Source: Collinsella sp.
Lineage (GTDB): Bacteria > Actinomycetota > Coriobacteriia > Coriobacteriales > Coriobacteriaceae
NCBI GenBank assembly: GCA_019414205.1
Contig: DXML01000011.1
Coordinates: 62,001-126,000 of the forward strand
Reading direction: 5' to 3'
Length of the DNA: 64,000 bases
Numbering within the stretch: the first letter of the stretch is position 1; each line of letters begins with the position of its first letter. The position numbers were made by a program, and so were the translations under genes. Below the pieces are notes generated by a model, which saw only the letters and a program-made list of their open reading frames with translations, searched no databases and was not told the DNA's origin. This document shows positions 16,104 to 25,066 of the stretch, one piece after another.

Positions 16104-17621
16104 TTACACCAATTCGTGCATGAGATCACGGTTACGTGCATACAATTCGTCAAAGATATGACGACGCGACGCATATAACTCGTGGGCAGTCATATCGGGC
16201 ACGATTGTTTGCGCAACGCCAAGGACTTGGGCGAGTTCATCCCATGATGCATAGGCGCCACCTGCGAGAGCTGCCATGATGGCATCACCGAAGCATGCGC
16301 CCACCGTAACCTTGGCAACCGAGACCTCGCGCCCGCATACGTCGGCAATAGCCTGCATCCAAACTGGATTCTTGGTTCCACCTCCGACAAGCATAATGCG
16401 CCCAATTGGCAGTCCATGCTCTCGCTCGATAATGTCGACATGGGATGCAACGGTATACGCGATGCCTTCCAAGGCGGCGCGAACCATATGGGCTCGCGTA
16501 TGCCTTCCGGTCAAGCCAAAGAAGACGCCACGCGCCTCGGGATCGTTGAGCGGAGTACGCTCCCCCGTAAAGTACGGCAGGCACAGGAGCCCATCGGCAC
16601 CCGGCGCCACGTCGGCGGCATCATGCGCCATAACCGAATATGCATCGGGGCCACCGTGGCCCTCGGCCTCTACGGCGTCGCGATACAGCTCTTGGCGCAG
16701 CCACGATGTGAGCGCACCCGCCGTATTGGTCCCCGCGCAGATCCCGTAAGTTCCGGGAATGATAAACGTCCCTGGCCACAGACAGGCATCATCGATCATA
16801 TGATCAGCTAGGTAGATGAAATACGCCGTACTCCCCAACTGAACCATCATATCGCCGGGACGGAATACACCCGTCGAAATGGCCTCGGCACCAGAGTCGC
16901 CCGTTCCCACCAAGACAGGTGTCCCTGCCGCGAGCCCCGTCGCCTCAGCCGCACGCTGCGTAATCACCCCGGCAATATCGGTAGCCGACATTACCTCCGC
17001 CATCTGGTCAGGCCGGCAGAAACGAGCACATTCCCGAGCATCAACCTTCCAAGTGTAGCGATCGTATAGGGGAAGAAAATCCTCCGCCAAATAACGGTCC
17101 ACCGTAAAACGCCCCGTCAACTTTGCGCACAGAAACGATGACGCCGTCAGGAACTTCGCAGCACGTTCGTGCACCTCGGGCATACTCTCCTTAAACCACA
17201 AGATCTTTGGAGCAATATCTGACGAACAGGGATCGTGCCCGAAAAGCTCGCGTGCGCGATCTGACCCATATTCGGAAAGAAGCTCGTCAATCTGCGGCTT
17301 CGAACGTGCATCGACTCCGTACAAAATCGCGGGCACCAGCGCGTTGCACTCGGTATCGACCGGCACGCAGTCGCAACCCAATGCGGAAAGGCCGACGCAT
17401 CCGATCTGCGCCGCGTTAACCCCCGATCGCACCACCAGCTCGCGCGACAAGCGGCAAAAATCGCCCCACCAAACTGCCTCCGCATCATGCTGGTACCATC
17501 CATCACGTGGGTTATCCGTCTCGTGTCCACAAGTGGCCTGGCAAACGATGTTGCATCGATCATCGATTAAAACGCCTTTAGAGGCGCTTGTCCCAATATC
17601 AATACCCAGATAAAACGCCAT
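16104..17621 (-). CDS. FGGY-family carbohydrate kinase (xylulokinase-like)
   Basis: A 505-aa kinase. The N-terminal ATPase fold starts YLGIDIGTSASKGVLID; a DARS-containing segment (GVDARSKPQ) and a late glycine-rich LVGGGTKNPVWMQAIADV are typical of xylulokinases and other FGGY sugar kinases. The sugar is not determined. It is the last gene of the fructoselysine operon and starts 7 bp after btpA. In that setting it may phosphorylate a ketose or polyol released from a glycated substrate. Confidence 0.85.
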   Translation of the reverse strand: MAFYLGIDIGTSASKGVLIDDRCNIVCQATCGHETDNPRDGWYQHDAEAVWWGDFCRLSRELVVRSGVNAAQIGCVGLSALGCDCVPVDTECNALVPAILYGVDARSKPQIDELLSEYGSDRARELFGHDPCSSDIAPKILWFKESMPEVHERAAKFLTASSFLCAKLTGRFTVDRYLAEDFLPLYDRYTWKVDARECARFCRPDQMAEVMSATDIAGVITQRAAEATGLAAGTPVLVGTGDSGAEAISTGVFRPGDMMVQLGSTAYFIYLADHMIDDACLWPGTFIIPGTYGICAGTNTAGALTSWLRQELYRDAVEAEGHGGPDAYSVMAHDAADVAPGADGLLCLPYFTGERTPLNDPEARGVFFGLTGRHTRAHMVRAALEGIAYTVASHVDIIEREHGLPIGRIMLVGGGTKNPVWMQAIADVCGREVSVAKVTVGACFGDAIMAALAGGAYASWDELAQVLGVAQTIVPDMTAHELYASRRHIFDELYARNRDLMHELV

Positions 17622-17627
17622 AGGTGC

Positions 17628-18437
17628 CTACTCCCCTCGCGCCGTACGAGCGGCAGCCATAAAACGAACTACCCGCTCAACATCAACCGGGGCATCCAGC
17701 TTTCCGTCGCGCTTTAAGCACGTGCCGACAAACGCGCCATCGTAGTGAGCAAATACGTCAGCCACGGTATTTTCGCGACAACCGGTGCCACATACCACAG
17801 GCACTTCGCCAACACGCTCGCGGACCTCATCGGCAAGCTCGCCCGAAGCGCCACGACCGGCAGCCGAACCGCCGATGACCATCGCATCCGGTAGGCAATT
17901 AAAGAGAAGTGAATCGGCAATGTCCGCAGTCGTGCGGTCGTTGAGATAAACCTCCCCCTCGCTCGTGATGAAGTGAAAAAGCTTGAGGTCGTCCAAGCGC
18001 AGCGCCGCCTTGCGACGCATGGTGTGCGCGAAATCTCGGTTAATCAGCCCGAGATCACCGGCCCAGGCACCGCAAAAATTGCAGCGCGTGAACTGCGCAT
18101 CGACGGCAGCGCACAGCTCGATTGTGGCATCACCATCGTAAATAGCCTCAGCTCCCCAAGGGGTCGACAAATCATGGGACAGAGCCCCGATTACATAGCC
18201 CATCGATGCAAGGGTTGAGGGAGAAACGTGCTGCTCATAGGGCATCGAGAGCTCATTGGTAATCAAAATGCCATCGACACCGCCCTGCTGCAACGCTTCG
18301 AGATCGCGCTTGGCGGCTTCCACGACCTGCGATACGATTCCACCCGGATAAAACAGTGGATCGCCCGGCAGAGGACGCAGGTGCAGCATTCCGATAACCG
18401 GCTTTTCGGTCTTGAACACCGAAGTTAGAAACGACAT
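17628..18437 (-). CDS. BtpA/SgcQ-family TIM-barrel protein
   Basis: A 269-aa protein with the family signature near the N-terminus (VIGMLHLRPLPGDPLF), a GGVDGILITNE strand-loop, and C-terminal GGSAAGRGAS and VVCGTGCRENTVADV. BtpA was named for photosystem I biogenesis in cyanobacteria; SgcQ is the E. coli paralogue in an uncharacterised sugar cluster. In gut bacteria such genes sit beside sugar kinases and transporters, suggesting a carbohydrate-phosphate lyase, aldolase or isomerase role. The ATG at 18437 has AAGGAG seven bases away; the upstream in-frame start at 18452 is less supported. Confidence 0.8.
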   Translation of the reverse strand: MSFLTSVFKTEKPVIGMLHLRPLPGDPLFYPGGIVSQVVEAAKRDLEALQQGGVDGILITNELSMPYEQHVSPSTLASMGYVIGALSHDLSTPWGAEAIYDGDATIELCAAVDAQFTRCNFCGAWAGDLGLINRDFAHTMRRKAALRLDDLKLFHFITSEGEVYLNDRTTADIADSLLFNCLPDAMVIGGSAAGRGASGELADEVRERVGEVPVVCGTGCRENTVADVFAHYDGAFVGTCLKRDGKLDAPVDVERVVRFMAAARTARGE

Positions 18438-18470
18438 AACGTGCTCCTTCATAGGGCTATTGCAGGGACG

Positions 18471-18899
18471 TTACTCCCCCAACACCTCGACGTACACTTT
18501 TCGCTTCTGCGGACCGTCAAACTCCGCAAGATAGATGTTCTGGGCACCTCCGCACACGATATGGCCATCTTGGACGGGAAAGAAGCAGCTGTTTCCACAA
18601 ATCATGCTCTTGATATGCCCACAGGAGTTGTTGCCGGTGGCTCCATAGCTCGGCAGGAAGTGTGCATGCGCATAGGGGGCATCGAGTGGGGCGATGCGAT
18701 CAAGCGTCTCCATAAGATCCGTCTCCACGCAGGGCAGCCCCTCGTTTACCACGATTCCGCAGGTCGTATGCGACAAAATAATCGCTGCCAAGCCATTCGT
18801 CACCGAGCTGCGTTCGACGGCGGCGTGCACGTCTTCGGTAATATCGATGAACTGGTCCGGAGCAGTCGAGAGATAGCTCAATGTCTCGAGCGTCACCAT
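18471..18899 (-). CDS. YjbQ/UPF0047 family protein
   Basis: A 142-aa protein of the YjbQ family: ILSHTTCGIVVNEG, HAHFLPSYGATG and a late GGAQNIYLAEFDGP carry the conserved His and Glu residues of the trimeric fold. E. coli YjbQ has weak thiamine-phosphate synthase activity, but the physiological role of the family is unsettled. Here it is embedded in a sugar operon, overlapping the upstream amidohydrolase by a few bases, which suggests a role in handling a phosphorylated intermediate. Start at the ATG at 18899. Confidence 0.85.
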   Translation of the reverse strand: MVTLETLSYLSTAPDQFIDITEDVHAAVERSSVTNGLAAIILSHTTCGIVVNEGLPCVETDLMETLDRIAPLDAPYAHAHFLPSYGATGNNSCGHIKSMICGNSCFFPVQDGHIVCGGAQNIYLAEFDGPQKRKVYVEVLGE

Positions 18900-18901
18900 G
18901 T

Positions 18902-19762
18902 TCACTCATCCCCTTCAAGAAAACGCAGGGCATTACCCCAGTAGAGCCTTTCTCGCGCATCATCGCGCATGGACACGGTATCGAGCGCCCGCTTGAGTTT
19001 GAACGCACGGAAGCGCGGCGTATTGCTGGCAAACATCACTTGATGCGATAGCGCACGCTCATACCACAGCGGCCCCATATCGACCGTGAAAAGACGCTGC
19101 ATCATCTCCTCGGGCGAATCGATGTAAGTGATAGAGGTGTCCGTGTAGCAGTTGGGATACTTGAGCAGCATCGCCACGGTCTCGCGCACCCAGGGCCAGC
19201 CAAAGTGGGTCAAACTAAAACGCACATTTGGATGCGTTGCGATTGTGTGCTCAAATGCAAGCGGATTACTGCGCGAGAGCTCTGCACCCGGCTCCCAAGA
19301 CATACCGGCATGGAAAACCACCGGCTTGTTATAGCGCTCGCATAGCTCGTAAAGCGGCTCGGCCACAGCATCATCGGGGGCAAAACCCTGCTTTGCCGGA
19401 TGCAGGCAAAGCCCCTTTGCCCCCAACTCGGTAAAGGCGCGCTCCAATTCGTCTGCGGCGCCGCTCACCTGCGGATCTACGCTCGCAAATCCCCACAGAC
19501 GATCGGGATGCGCGGCAACCAGCATGGCAATCTGGTCATTGGTGCCAAAATGCCCTCCGCATGCCGTGGTTACATCGAGCGGCATGAGCACGCTCTTCTG
19601 CACATCGCAGACGTCCATCTCGACTTGAAGCTCATCCCAATCCATGGGGCCCATATGCCCCATACCAAATTCTCGTGACCAAAAACCGAATCCATCAGGC
19701 TCATCACCCGGCGTACAGATCTCGCTGTAGAGCATGGGCTGAACCAACATGTCGATAACCAT
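18902..19762 (-). CDS. Amidohydrolase_2-like TIM-barrel hydrolase lacking the N-terminal HxH
   Basis: A 286-aa protein of the amidohydrolase-2 type (decarboxylase/lactonase-like). VVFHAGMSWEPG and FSLTHFGWPWV give the middle histidines, and ASNTPRFRAF replaces the usual late Asp region. The N-terminus reads MVIDMLVQPMLY, so the canonical His-x-His metal pair is missing. It may use a reduced metal site or have lost hydrolase activity. AAAGGAG is six bases before the ATG at 19762. Position between a sugar kinase and yjbQ suggests action on a sugar-derived lactone or acid. Confidence 0.75.
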   Translation of the reverse strand: MVIDMLVQPMLYSEICTPGDEPDGFGFWSREFGMGHMGPMDWDELQVEMDVCDVQKSVLMPLDVTTACGGHFGTNDQIAMLVAAHPDRLWGFASVDPQVSGAADELERAFTELGAKGLCLHPAKQGFAPDDAVAEPLYELCERYNKPVVFHAGMSWEPGAELSRSNPLAFEHTIATHPNVRFSLTHFGWPWVRETVAMLLKYPNCYTDTSITYIDSPEEMMQRLFTVDMGPLWYERALSHQVMFASNTPRFRAFKLKRALDTVSMRDDARERLYWGNALRFLEGDE

Positions 19763-19789
19763 TTTGTACTCCTTTCCAGGCATTTGACC

Positions 19790-20590
19790 CTAGTACGGCT
19801 CAAACGAACCAATCACTCGGGACGACAGCTCAGCGCCCGCCTTCATACACGCCGGAATATCAAGGCCATCGATCACGCCCTTGGTAAACCCGGCAATATA
19901 CGAGTCGCCGGCACCCACGGTATTAACGACCTTCTCCGCCGGTACGACCCCGCACTCATAGAAGCGCTCACCGTCATAGGCAATGCTTCCCTTCTCGCCA
20001 AGCGTGGCAACCGCAACGCGCGGTCCCAATCCCTGCACGTGGCGTACCCAGTCTCGTAGCTCCGGAGTGTCCTCTTCAAACGACATGAACGCATAGTCTA
20101 CGTAAGGAAAATGAGCCTCACATGCATATTCGGGATCCTGGCTGAACACCGAGAAGTCCATAACCACCGTCTTGCCCGCATCATGCCATTCGGGCAGGAG
20201 GTCCAAACAATTGCCAAACAGGTCGGTATGAATGATGTCATGTTCCAGGATAAACGCCCGGTCGTCTTCATTCGGTCGATATGTCTCCATTACGCCATCG
20301 ATTGCCTCGAGATGCACGCGATCGACGCCGTCTTTCAATGCCATGAGCATCACCGAGGTGTCGCCATCCTCCACCCGCAGATGTGAGATATCGAACCCCT
20401 CGGCGGCCAGCGCCTCTCTCATCTTGTCTCCGTACTCGTCCTTGCCGACAACCGACACGGCGGATACCGAAACGCCCATTCGTGCAAGATGGATACCCCA
20501 GTCAATGCCATTACCAGTCGGATAGAACACGCCGATGTTTTGATAGACGTCCGCACAGCAAAAACCAGCCGCACACGCTTTAATACCCAT
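19790..20590 (-). CDS. PfkB-family sugar kinase, second copy (FrlD-like)
   Basis: A 266-aa ribokinase-fold kinase. The GNGIDWGIHLARMG sugar-binding region and the NTVGAGDSYIAGF anion hole with catalytic Asp are intact. It is a divergent paralogue of the kinase encoded just upstream (20712-21575). Two PfkB kinases in one operon suggest two related substrates, for example different Amadori compounds. The start at 20590 is preferred because GGAGAAG lies close upstream; the TTG at 20602 is within that site. Confidence 0.85.
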   Translation of the reverse strand: MGIKACAAGFCCADVYQNIGVFYPTGNGIDWGIHLARMGVSVSAVSVVGKDEYGDKMREALAAEGFDISHLRVEDGDTSVMLMALKDGVDRVHLEAIDGVMETYRPNEDDRAFILEHDIIHTDLFGNCLDLLPEWHDAGKTVVMDFSVFSQDPEYACEAHFPYVDYAFMSFEEDTPELRDWVRHVQGLGPRVAVATLGEKGSIAYDGERFYECGVVPAEKVVNTVGAGDSYIAGFTKGVIDGLDIPACMKAGAELSSRVIGSFEPY

Positions 20591-20606
20591 ACTCTTCTCC
20601 AATGTT

Positions 20607-20642
20607 CAAAAGGGGACCCACCACATGGCGAGCCCCCTTTTC
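20607..20642 (-). terminator. Internal hairpin between the two kinase genes
   Basis: AAAAGGGG...CCCCTTTT stem with the U-rich arm leading toward the next ribosome-binding site. It probably attenuates expression of the distal genes relative to frlBCD or protects the upstream mRNA. Confidence 0.5.
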
Positions 20643-20711
20643 GCGTTTCGCTTATTGTTTTGCATCGGCTGTCCAAGGCCTCATAGCCAGACCGCCGTAC
20701 GCTTTCTTAAG

Positions 20712-21575
20712 CTATTCGACGATTGGTGCTCCGTGGCCCCAAGAACCTTCCATGCCGCACACGGTCGAAGCAAACCCGGCAGCAAAGTCGAGCGCGCGCT
20801 CGATGGCCTCGGCGCCATCCTCACCACGCTTGACGGAATCGAGATAGCACATCAAAAACGAGGTGAGGAACGAGTCGCCCGCCCCCATGGTGTCCTTCAT
20901 GTCCGTTACCGGTTTAGCCAGCTGGCGGTAATAACGCTCGCCGTCGTAAGCAATGCAGCCCTCGGCGCCCGCCGTAGCCGACACAAAACGCGGACCCAGA
21001 CCCTTCACCCATGCCAGACGCTCGCGAATCTCGTCCTCGCTCGCGGCATCCGCCGCACTAAAGAAAGCGAAATCGACGTAGGGCGCAATCTGCTCGTAGT
21101 ACTCGTCGGTGGAGTCGTCCGAAAAGTCAAAAGAGACCGTGACGCCCGCAGCCTTCAACTTGGGCAGCTCGCGCTCGGTAAAGCAGTAGTTGCCCGAATG
21201 AACCACATCGAACTGCTTCATGTACGCAAGGTCAAAGCGATCGAGGACATAGCGCGCATCGCCACGGATACCGCCCTCGTTGGAGCCAAGGAAGACACGG
21301 TCACCGTCAACGACGGTCACGCGAGCCGCTCCGTTCTCGCCAATCATCTGCTCGCACTTGTCAAGCTCGATACCCTCATCCTCGAGGCTTGCAATGACAT
21401 GCTCGGCAGCGGCGTCATTGCCAAAAATGCCCATGTATGCAGAGCGTGCGGCACCGCATTTCTTGGCATAAACGGCGAAGTTCACCGCATTGCCGCCGGG
21501 ATACATGGTGTGGATATGCTCGTAGCGATCGACGACGTTGTCGCCAAATCCGAGCGCGTTAACGTTAAATGCCAT
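20712..21575 (-). CDS. frlD: Fructoselysine 6-kinase-like PfkB kinase
   Basis: A 287-aa PfkB-family kinase that would phosphorylate C6 of an Amadori sugar for the deglycase encoded next to it. MYPGGNAVNFAVYAKKCGA is the FrlD-style glycine motif, DGDRVFLGSNEGG lies in the lid region, and DTMGAGDSFLTSFL carries the catalytic Asp. It starts 14 bp after frlB with AAGGGGC upstream. The assignment rests on family resemblance plus the adjacent frlB and frlC; related kinases act on fructosamine or psicoselysine. Confidence 0.85.
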   Translation of the reverse strand: MAFNVNALGFGDNVVDRYEHIHTMYPGGNAVNFAVYAKKCGAARSAYMGIFGNDAAAEHVIASLEDEGIELDKCEQMIGENGAARVTVVDGDRVFLGSNEGGIRGDARYVLDRFDLAYMKQFDVVHSGNYCFTERELPKLKAAGVTVSFDFSDDSTDEYYEQIAPYVDFAFFSAADAASEDEIRERLAWVKGLGPRFVSATAGAEGCIAYDGERYYRQLAKPVTDMKDTMGAGDSFLTSFLMCYLDSVKRGEDGAEAIERALDFAAGFASTVCGMEGSWGHGAPIVE

Positions 21576-21589
21576 AGCCTTTGCCCCTT

Positions 21590-22558
21590 CTAGTACTCGA
21601 CAACACCCATATAGCGGCGGAAATCGGGATCGTGATCAAACACCTTGCCGCGTGCGGCGCGCAGCTCGCAGTTCATGGCGTAGAACAGCACCGGGTCCAG
21701 ATAGGCACGGACGCTCGCCGGCACGGCTTCCATACCGTACTCCTTGGCATCGAGCACCATCAGCGTATCGGTATGCGTCTTAAGGAACGCCAGGGCGCGC
21801 TCGTCCATAGCACGGCACTCGCTGGAGCCCATCTGCAGGAAGTAAAAAACGCCATCCTGAGTAGCCTCGAAGGGGCCGTGGAAGTACTCGGCAGAGTGGA
21901 TGTAGCTGCAGTGCTGCCACTGCATCTCCATAAGAGAGCAGATAGCGAAACCGTAGGTCTGGCTAAAGTTGGGACCGCTGCCCAGAATATAGAAGAACTC
22001 GTGCTCCTGGCAAAGCTTGGCAAAGCGATCGCCCAGCTCGGCATTTACCTTCTCGCGTGCCGGAGGAAGAATCTTATCCATCTCAGCAATACCGGCATAC
22101 ATATCGGCAAGATCGGCGTAGCCCTCCTGCTGATCGAGCAGCTCGGCCGCAAGCGACAGCGAAATGCCAGCGGGGACCTCGGCCTGCGGCACGCCCTCGC
22201 CCCACGGGTAGACCCACGTGGTCCACTTGCCGGAGTCAATCTTGGATCCAGCGTTGTCGGTCTGGGCGATCACCGTAGCGCCGGCAGCAAGGGCAATCTC
22301 ACAGCCCTCGACGACCTCGAGGGTGTTGCCACTGTGGCTGCAAGCAATGACCAGGGACTTCTCGCCCAGACGACGCGGACGCATGATATCGAACTCGCGA
22401 GCCGTATAGATATACGAAGTGAAGGTGGTTGCTTCGCGCTGCAGAAGCTCATGAGCCGGGATCAAATCGATCATGGAGCCACCGCAAGCAATCCAGTAGA
22501 CGCTGTCGAACTTGCCCTTCTCGGCAATTGCCTCTTTGATCAGGTCGTGTGCGTTCAT
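21590..22558 (-). CDS. frlB: Fructoselysine 6-phosphate deglycase, SIS-domain protein
   Basis: A 322-aa protein with two SIS (sugar isomerase) domains. YWIACGGSMIDLIPAHELL and VIACSHSGNTLEVVEGCE mark domain 1; FFYILGSGPNFSQTYGFAIC and the active-site-like HSAEYFHGPFEAT mark domain 2. FrlB splits fructoselysine 6-phosphate into glucose 6-phosphate and lysine. Of all genes in the operon this one most clearly points to Amadori-product breakdown. Start at the ATG 22558 with AAAGGAAC upstream. Confidence 0.88.
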   Translation of the reverse strand: MNAHDLIKEAIAEKGKFDSVYWIACGGSMIDLIPAHELLQREATTFTSYIYTAREFDIMRPRRLGEKSLVIACSHSGNTLEVVEGCEIALAAGATVIAQTDNAGSKIDSGKWTTWVYPWGEGVPQAEVPAGISLSLAAELLDQQEGYADLADMYAGIAEMDKILPPAREKVNAELGDRFAKLCQEHEFFYILGSGPNFSQTYGFAICSLMEMQWQHCSYIHSAEYFHGPFEATQDGVFYFLQMGSSECRAMDERALAFLKTHTDTLMVLDAKEYGMEAVPASVRAYLDPVLFYAMNCELRAARGKVFDHDPDFRRYMGVVEY

Positions 22559-22620
22559 ATCCAGTTCCTTTCTTGTTTGGTCCACAATCAATGACGTTGG
22601 TTGCGTGGCCGATAGTTGTT

Positions 22621-23472
22621 TTAGTCAATCAGATATTTCTCGAATGCGGCCATGTTCTTGGCATCTGCCGCCGCCGGGTCATCGTAGTAACGACCGTCCG
22701 TGATTTCCTGGCCCAGCATGCCGTCGAAACCATGGGCGTTGAGCGTGGCAACGAAGGCGTCCATATCGTGCTTGCCATCGCCCCACACCAGATGGCCATA
22801 CGGATCACCGTCGATAAAGTGCATCTCGTGAATTGCCCCATCACCAAAGGCTGCAAACCAGTCCTCGAGTGTCTCGCCCGCAACGCCCATCGCGGTTGTA
22901 TCAACCATGGGCTGTAAGTACGGGCTCGCGACCTCGTCGATCATGCGCTTCGCATCGGAAACCGTCGTCACAAGGTTGCTCTCCTCGGGACGCAGGCTTT
23001 CCATCGTAAGCACCAGACCGTGCTCGCCGGCATACTCCGCCAGAATGGACATGTGCTCGCGGCTGCGCTTCCAGGCTTCCTCGCGGTCCTCGTCCCAGTC
23101 GCCCCAGCCCGAGTTGACGGACATACGGTCGCACCCAAGCACCTCGGCAAGCTCGATGCCGTGCTTAAAGTACGCCAGGCTGCGCTGTTCATGCAGCGGT
23201 TTGCGTGCGCAGTATTGCCAAGGATAGACAACATTCTCGGGGCACAGAGTACGATACCTAAGCCCACGGTCTGCAGCTTTTTTCGCCAGGACCTCAGCCT
23301 CAAAGTAGCCCGTATGGTCGAGTGTCACATGCGGCTCCGCACACCACAGCTCAATGGACTCAAAGCCCAAACGCTGCTGCACATCAAGGAAGTAATCGAG
23401 CGACCACATGATGTAGTGGATATTCATGCCCGCAATCTGTTCGCGGCGCAGCGTCGGCTTGGATTCAGACAT
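22621..23472 (-). CDS. frlC: Fructoselysine 3-epimerase-like TIM-barrel protein
   Basis: A 283-aa sugar-phosphate isomerase/epimerase-fold protein. The opening GMNIHYIMWSLDYFLDVQQR, the block YFKHGIELAEVLGCDRMSVN, the catalytic-type Glu in LTMESLRPEESN, and HEMHFIDGDPYGH with a late GQEITDGRYY match the FrlC/tagatose-3-epimerase group. FrlC interconverts psicoselysine and fructoselysine. Its gene follows the amidohydrolase with a 1-bp gap and precedes frlB. Confidence 0.83.
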   Translation of the reverse strand: MSESKPTLRREQIAGMNIHYIMWSLDYFLDVQQRLGFESIELWCAEPHVTLDHTGYFEAEVLAKKAADRGLRYRTLCPENVVYPWQYCARKPLHEQRSLAYFKHGIELAEVLGCDRMSVNSGWGDWDEDREEAWKRSREHMSILAEYAGEHGLVLTMESLRPEESNLVTTVSDAKRMIDEVASPYLQPMVDTTAMGVAGETLEDWFAAFGDGAIHEMHFIDGDPYGHLVWGDGKHDMDAFVATLNAHGFDGMLGQEITDGRYYDDPAAADAKNMAAFEKYLID

Positions 23473-23473
23473 C

Positions 23474-25057
23474 TTATGCCTCCTTATTACGATCGAACAC
23501 GATTTGTCCGTCCGACATCGTCATATCAACCGAAAGATCGCGTGCGTCGCGATAATCGAGGTCGAACACATCCCGATCGAGCACGCAGATATCAGCAAGC
23601 TTGCCGACCTCGAGCGTACCTAGCTCGTCTTCGCGCATCAGATCGTACGCGCCCCCGGCAGTCCAAGCACGCAAGAGCTCGACAAGCGTCAGCGCGTTGG
23701 CCTCATTCACGGGCAGTCCATCGTCGAAGTATCCGCCGCACGCACTGTAGATTGACTCGCCCAGGCTCGGAATCAGCAGCGGCAAATCCGTACCACAGCA
23801 CACCGTGCATCCGGAATCTTCCATGCCGCGGCGATTCCAGCTGTGCAAAAGTCGCGTCTTGCCAATTTGTCGACGCATCATCGATAGGCAATCCTCGCGC
23901 CGGTCCAGCGTCAGAATCTGCGGATAGACCTCGCAAATTCCACCTAACTTGCCAAACTCGACAAGATCGGTCGGATCAGAGTTCTCGAGATCGGTAATCG
24001 CATGGCGGCGAAGCAACCGTCCATGCTCGTCTCGAGGCAGCGAGGCATAGAGCGCCACGGTGCGACGAACGGCGCCATCGCCCTGGCAATGCAAGGAATA
24101 TCGGAAGCCGTCAGCATCAATTGCGCGCAGCTCGTTCTCAATCAGATCCCACTCGGGCTCCTCGACAACCGTCTTGCCGGCAGCGCCCGCATCGGCCGTG
24201 TCCTCATAGGGGTCAATCATCTCGGCAAGCCCCGCCCATACGCCGCGATCGGTCATACGGTTGAAGCCAGAAAAACGAACGAACGGTCCCCGGAAGCGCT
24301 CTCGTGCCTCGCGGGCATATGCCAGATTTGCACCGGCACCCACCGGCTGCGACATCATAGAGACGCGAACCGTCAGCTCACCAGATTCCTCACGGCGAGC
24401 CATTTCGTCGGCAAAACCGTAGTAGTCATCAAACGCCATCTCCTTGATGGCGGTAACGCCGCGCTCGTTAAGCATGCTCATGTAGTCCGAATACCCCGCA
24501 CGTACCTCGGGCAGCGCGAGGAAATCGCTCATCATGCGCCAGATCTTCTCGGCATAGCACGCCTGCGGTGTAAAGCCGTATCGCGCACTGGCGGCAGCAT
24601 TGAGAACGCAGGTCTCCGCACCCGGTGTAAAGCAGACGACAGGGATATCGCCAAAACAATCGTCAAACACAGCCGCCGTATTTGCGTTCTCGGCATCCGA
24701 TGCCAGCGTTTCGGGTAGGTTGTGGCCAAAAGCCGCCGCGCAATCCGGATGATCTTCTTTCCATGCACGCAAGAGCGACACGGCCTCTTTGGCATCGGCG
24801 ACGCCGGACAGATCAGACCCCAACGTCCGCAGCGCCCAGCCCGTATAGAAGGTATGCACATCGATCAGGCCAGGCATGACGGTGCGGTCGCCCAGGTCAA
24901 CTACCTCGTCCGCCTGGGTCAAATACGAAGCTACCTCACACTTGGTGCCAACAGCCTCAATTCGATTGCCACGGACCGCTACGAAACCTTCAAACGGCAG
25001 GTCCCCCGTACCGGTAAAGACGCTCTTAGACGTCAGGACCGTCAAACGATCAGACAT
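23474..25057 (-). CDS. YtcJ-like amidohydrolase with altered metal site
   Basis: A 527-aa amidohydrolase_3 (YtcJ-like) protein with the usual small beta-domain at the ends (VAVRGNRIEAVG; LEVGKLADICVLDRDVF) around a TIM barrel. The N-terminal metal motif reads PGLIDVHTFYTG, so the second His of HxH is Phe. The downstream SLHCQGDGAVRRT keeps the family His and the GDGA loop, and GTDLPLL supplies an Asp. A mononuclear site is therefore likely. Next to the transporter and frlC, it could deacylate an imported glycated conjugate. ATG at 25057, with AGGTGG five bases upstream. Confidence 0.8.
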   Translation of the reverse strand: MSDRLTVLTSKSVFTGTGDLPFEGFVAVRGNRIEAVGTKCEVASYLTQADEVVDLGDRTVMPGLIDVHTFYTGWALRTLGSDLSGVADAKEAVSLLRAWKEDHPDCAAAFGHNLPETLASDAENANTAAVFDDCFGDIPVVCFTPGAETCVLNAAASARYGFTPQACYAEKIWRMMSDFLALPEVRAGYSDYMSMLNERGVTAIKEMAFDDYYGFADEMARREESGELTVRVSMMSQPVGAGANLAYAREARERFRGPFVRFSGFNRMTDRGVWAGLAEMIDPYEDTADAGAAGKTVVEEPEWDLIENELRAIDADGFRYSLHCQGDGAVRRTVALYASLPRDEHGRLLRRHAITDLENSDPTDLVEFGKLGGICEVYPQILTLDRREDCLSMMRRQIGKTRLLHSWNRRGMEDSGCTVCCGTDLPLLIPSLGESIYSACGGYFDDGLPVNEANALTLVELLRAWTAGGAYDLMREDELGTLEVGKLADICVLDRDVFDLDYRDARDLSVDMTMSDGQIVFDRNKEA

Positions 25058-25066
25058 CACAACCAC

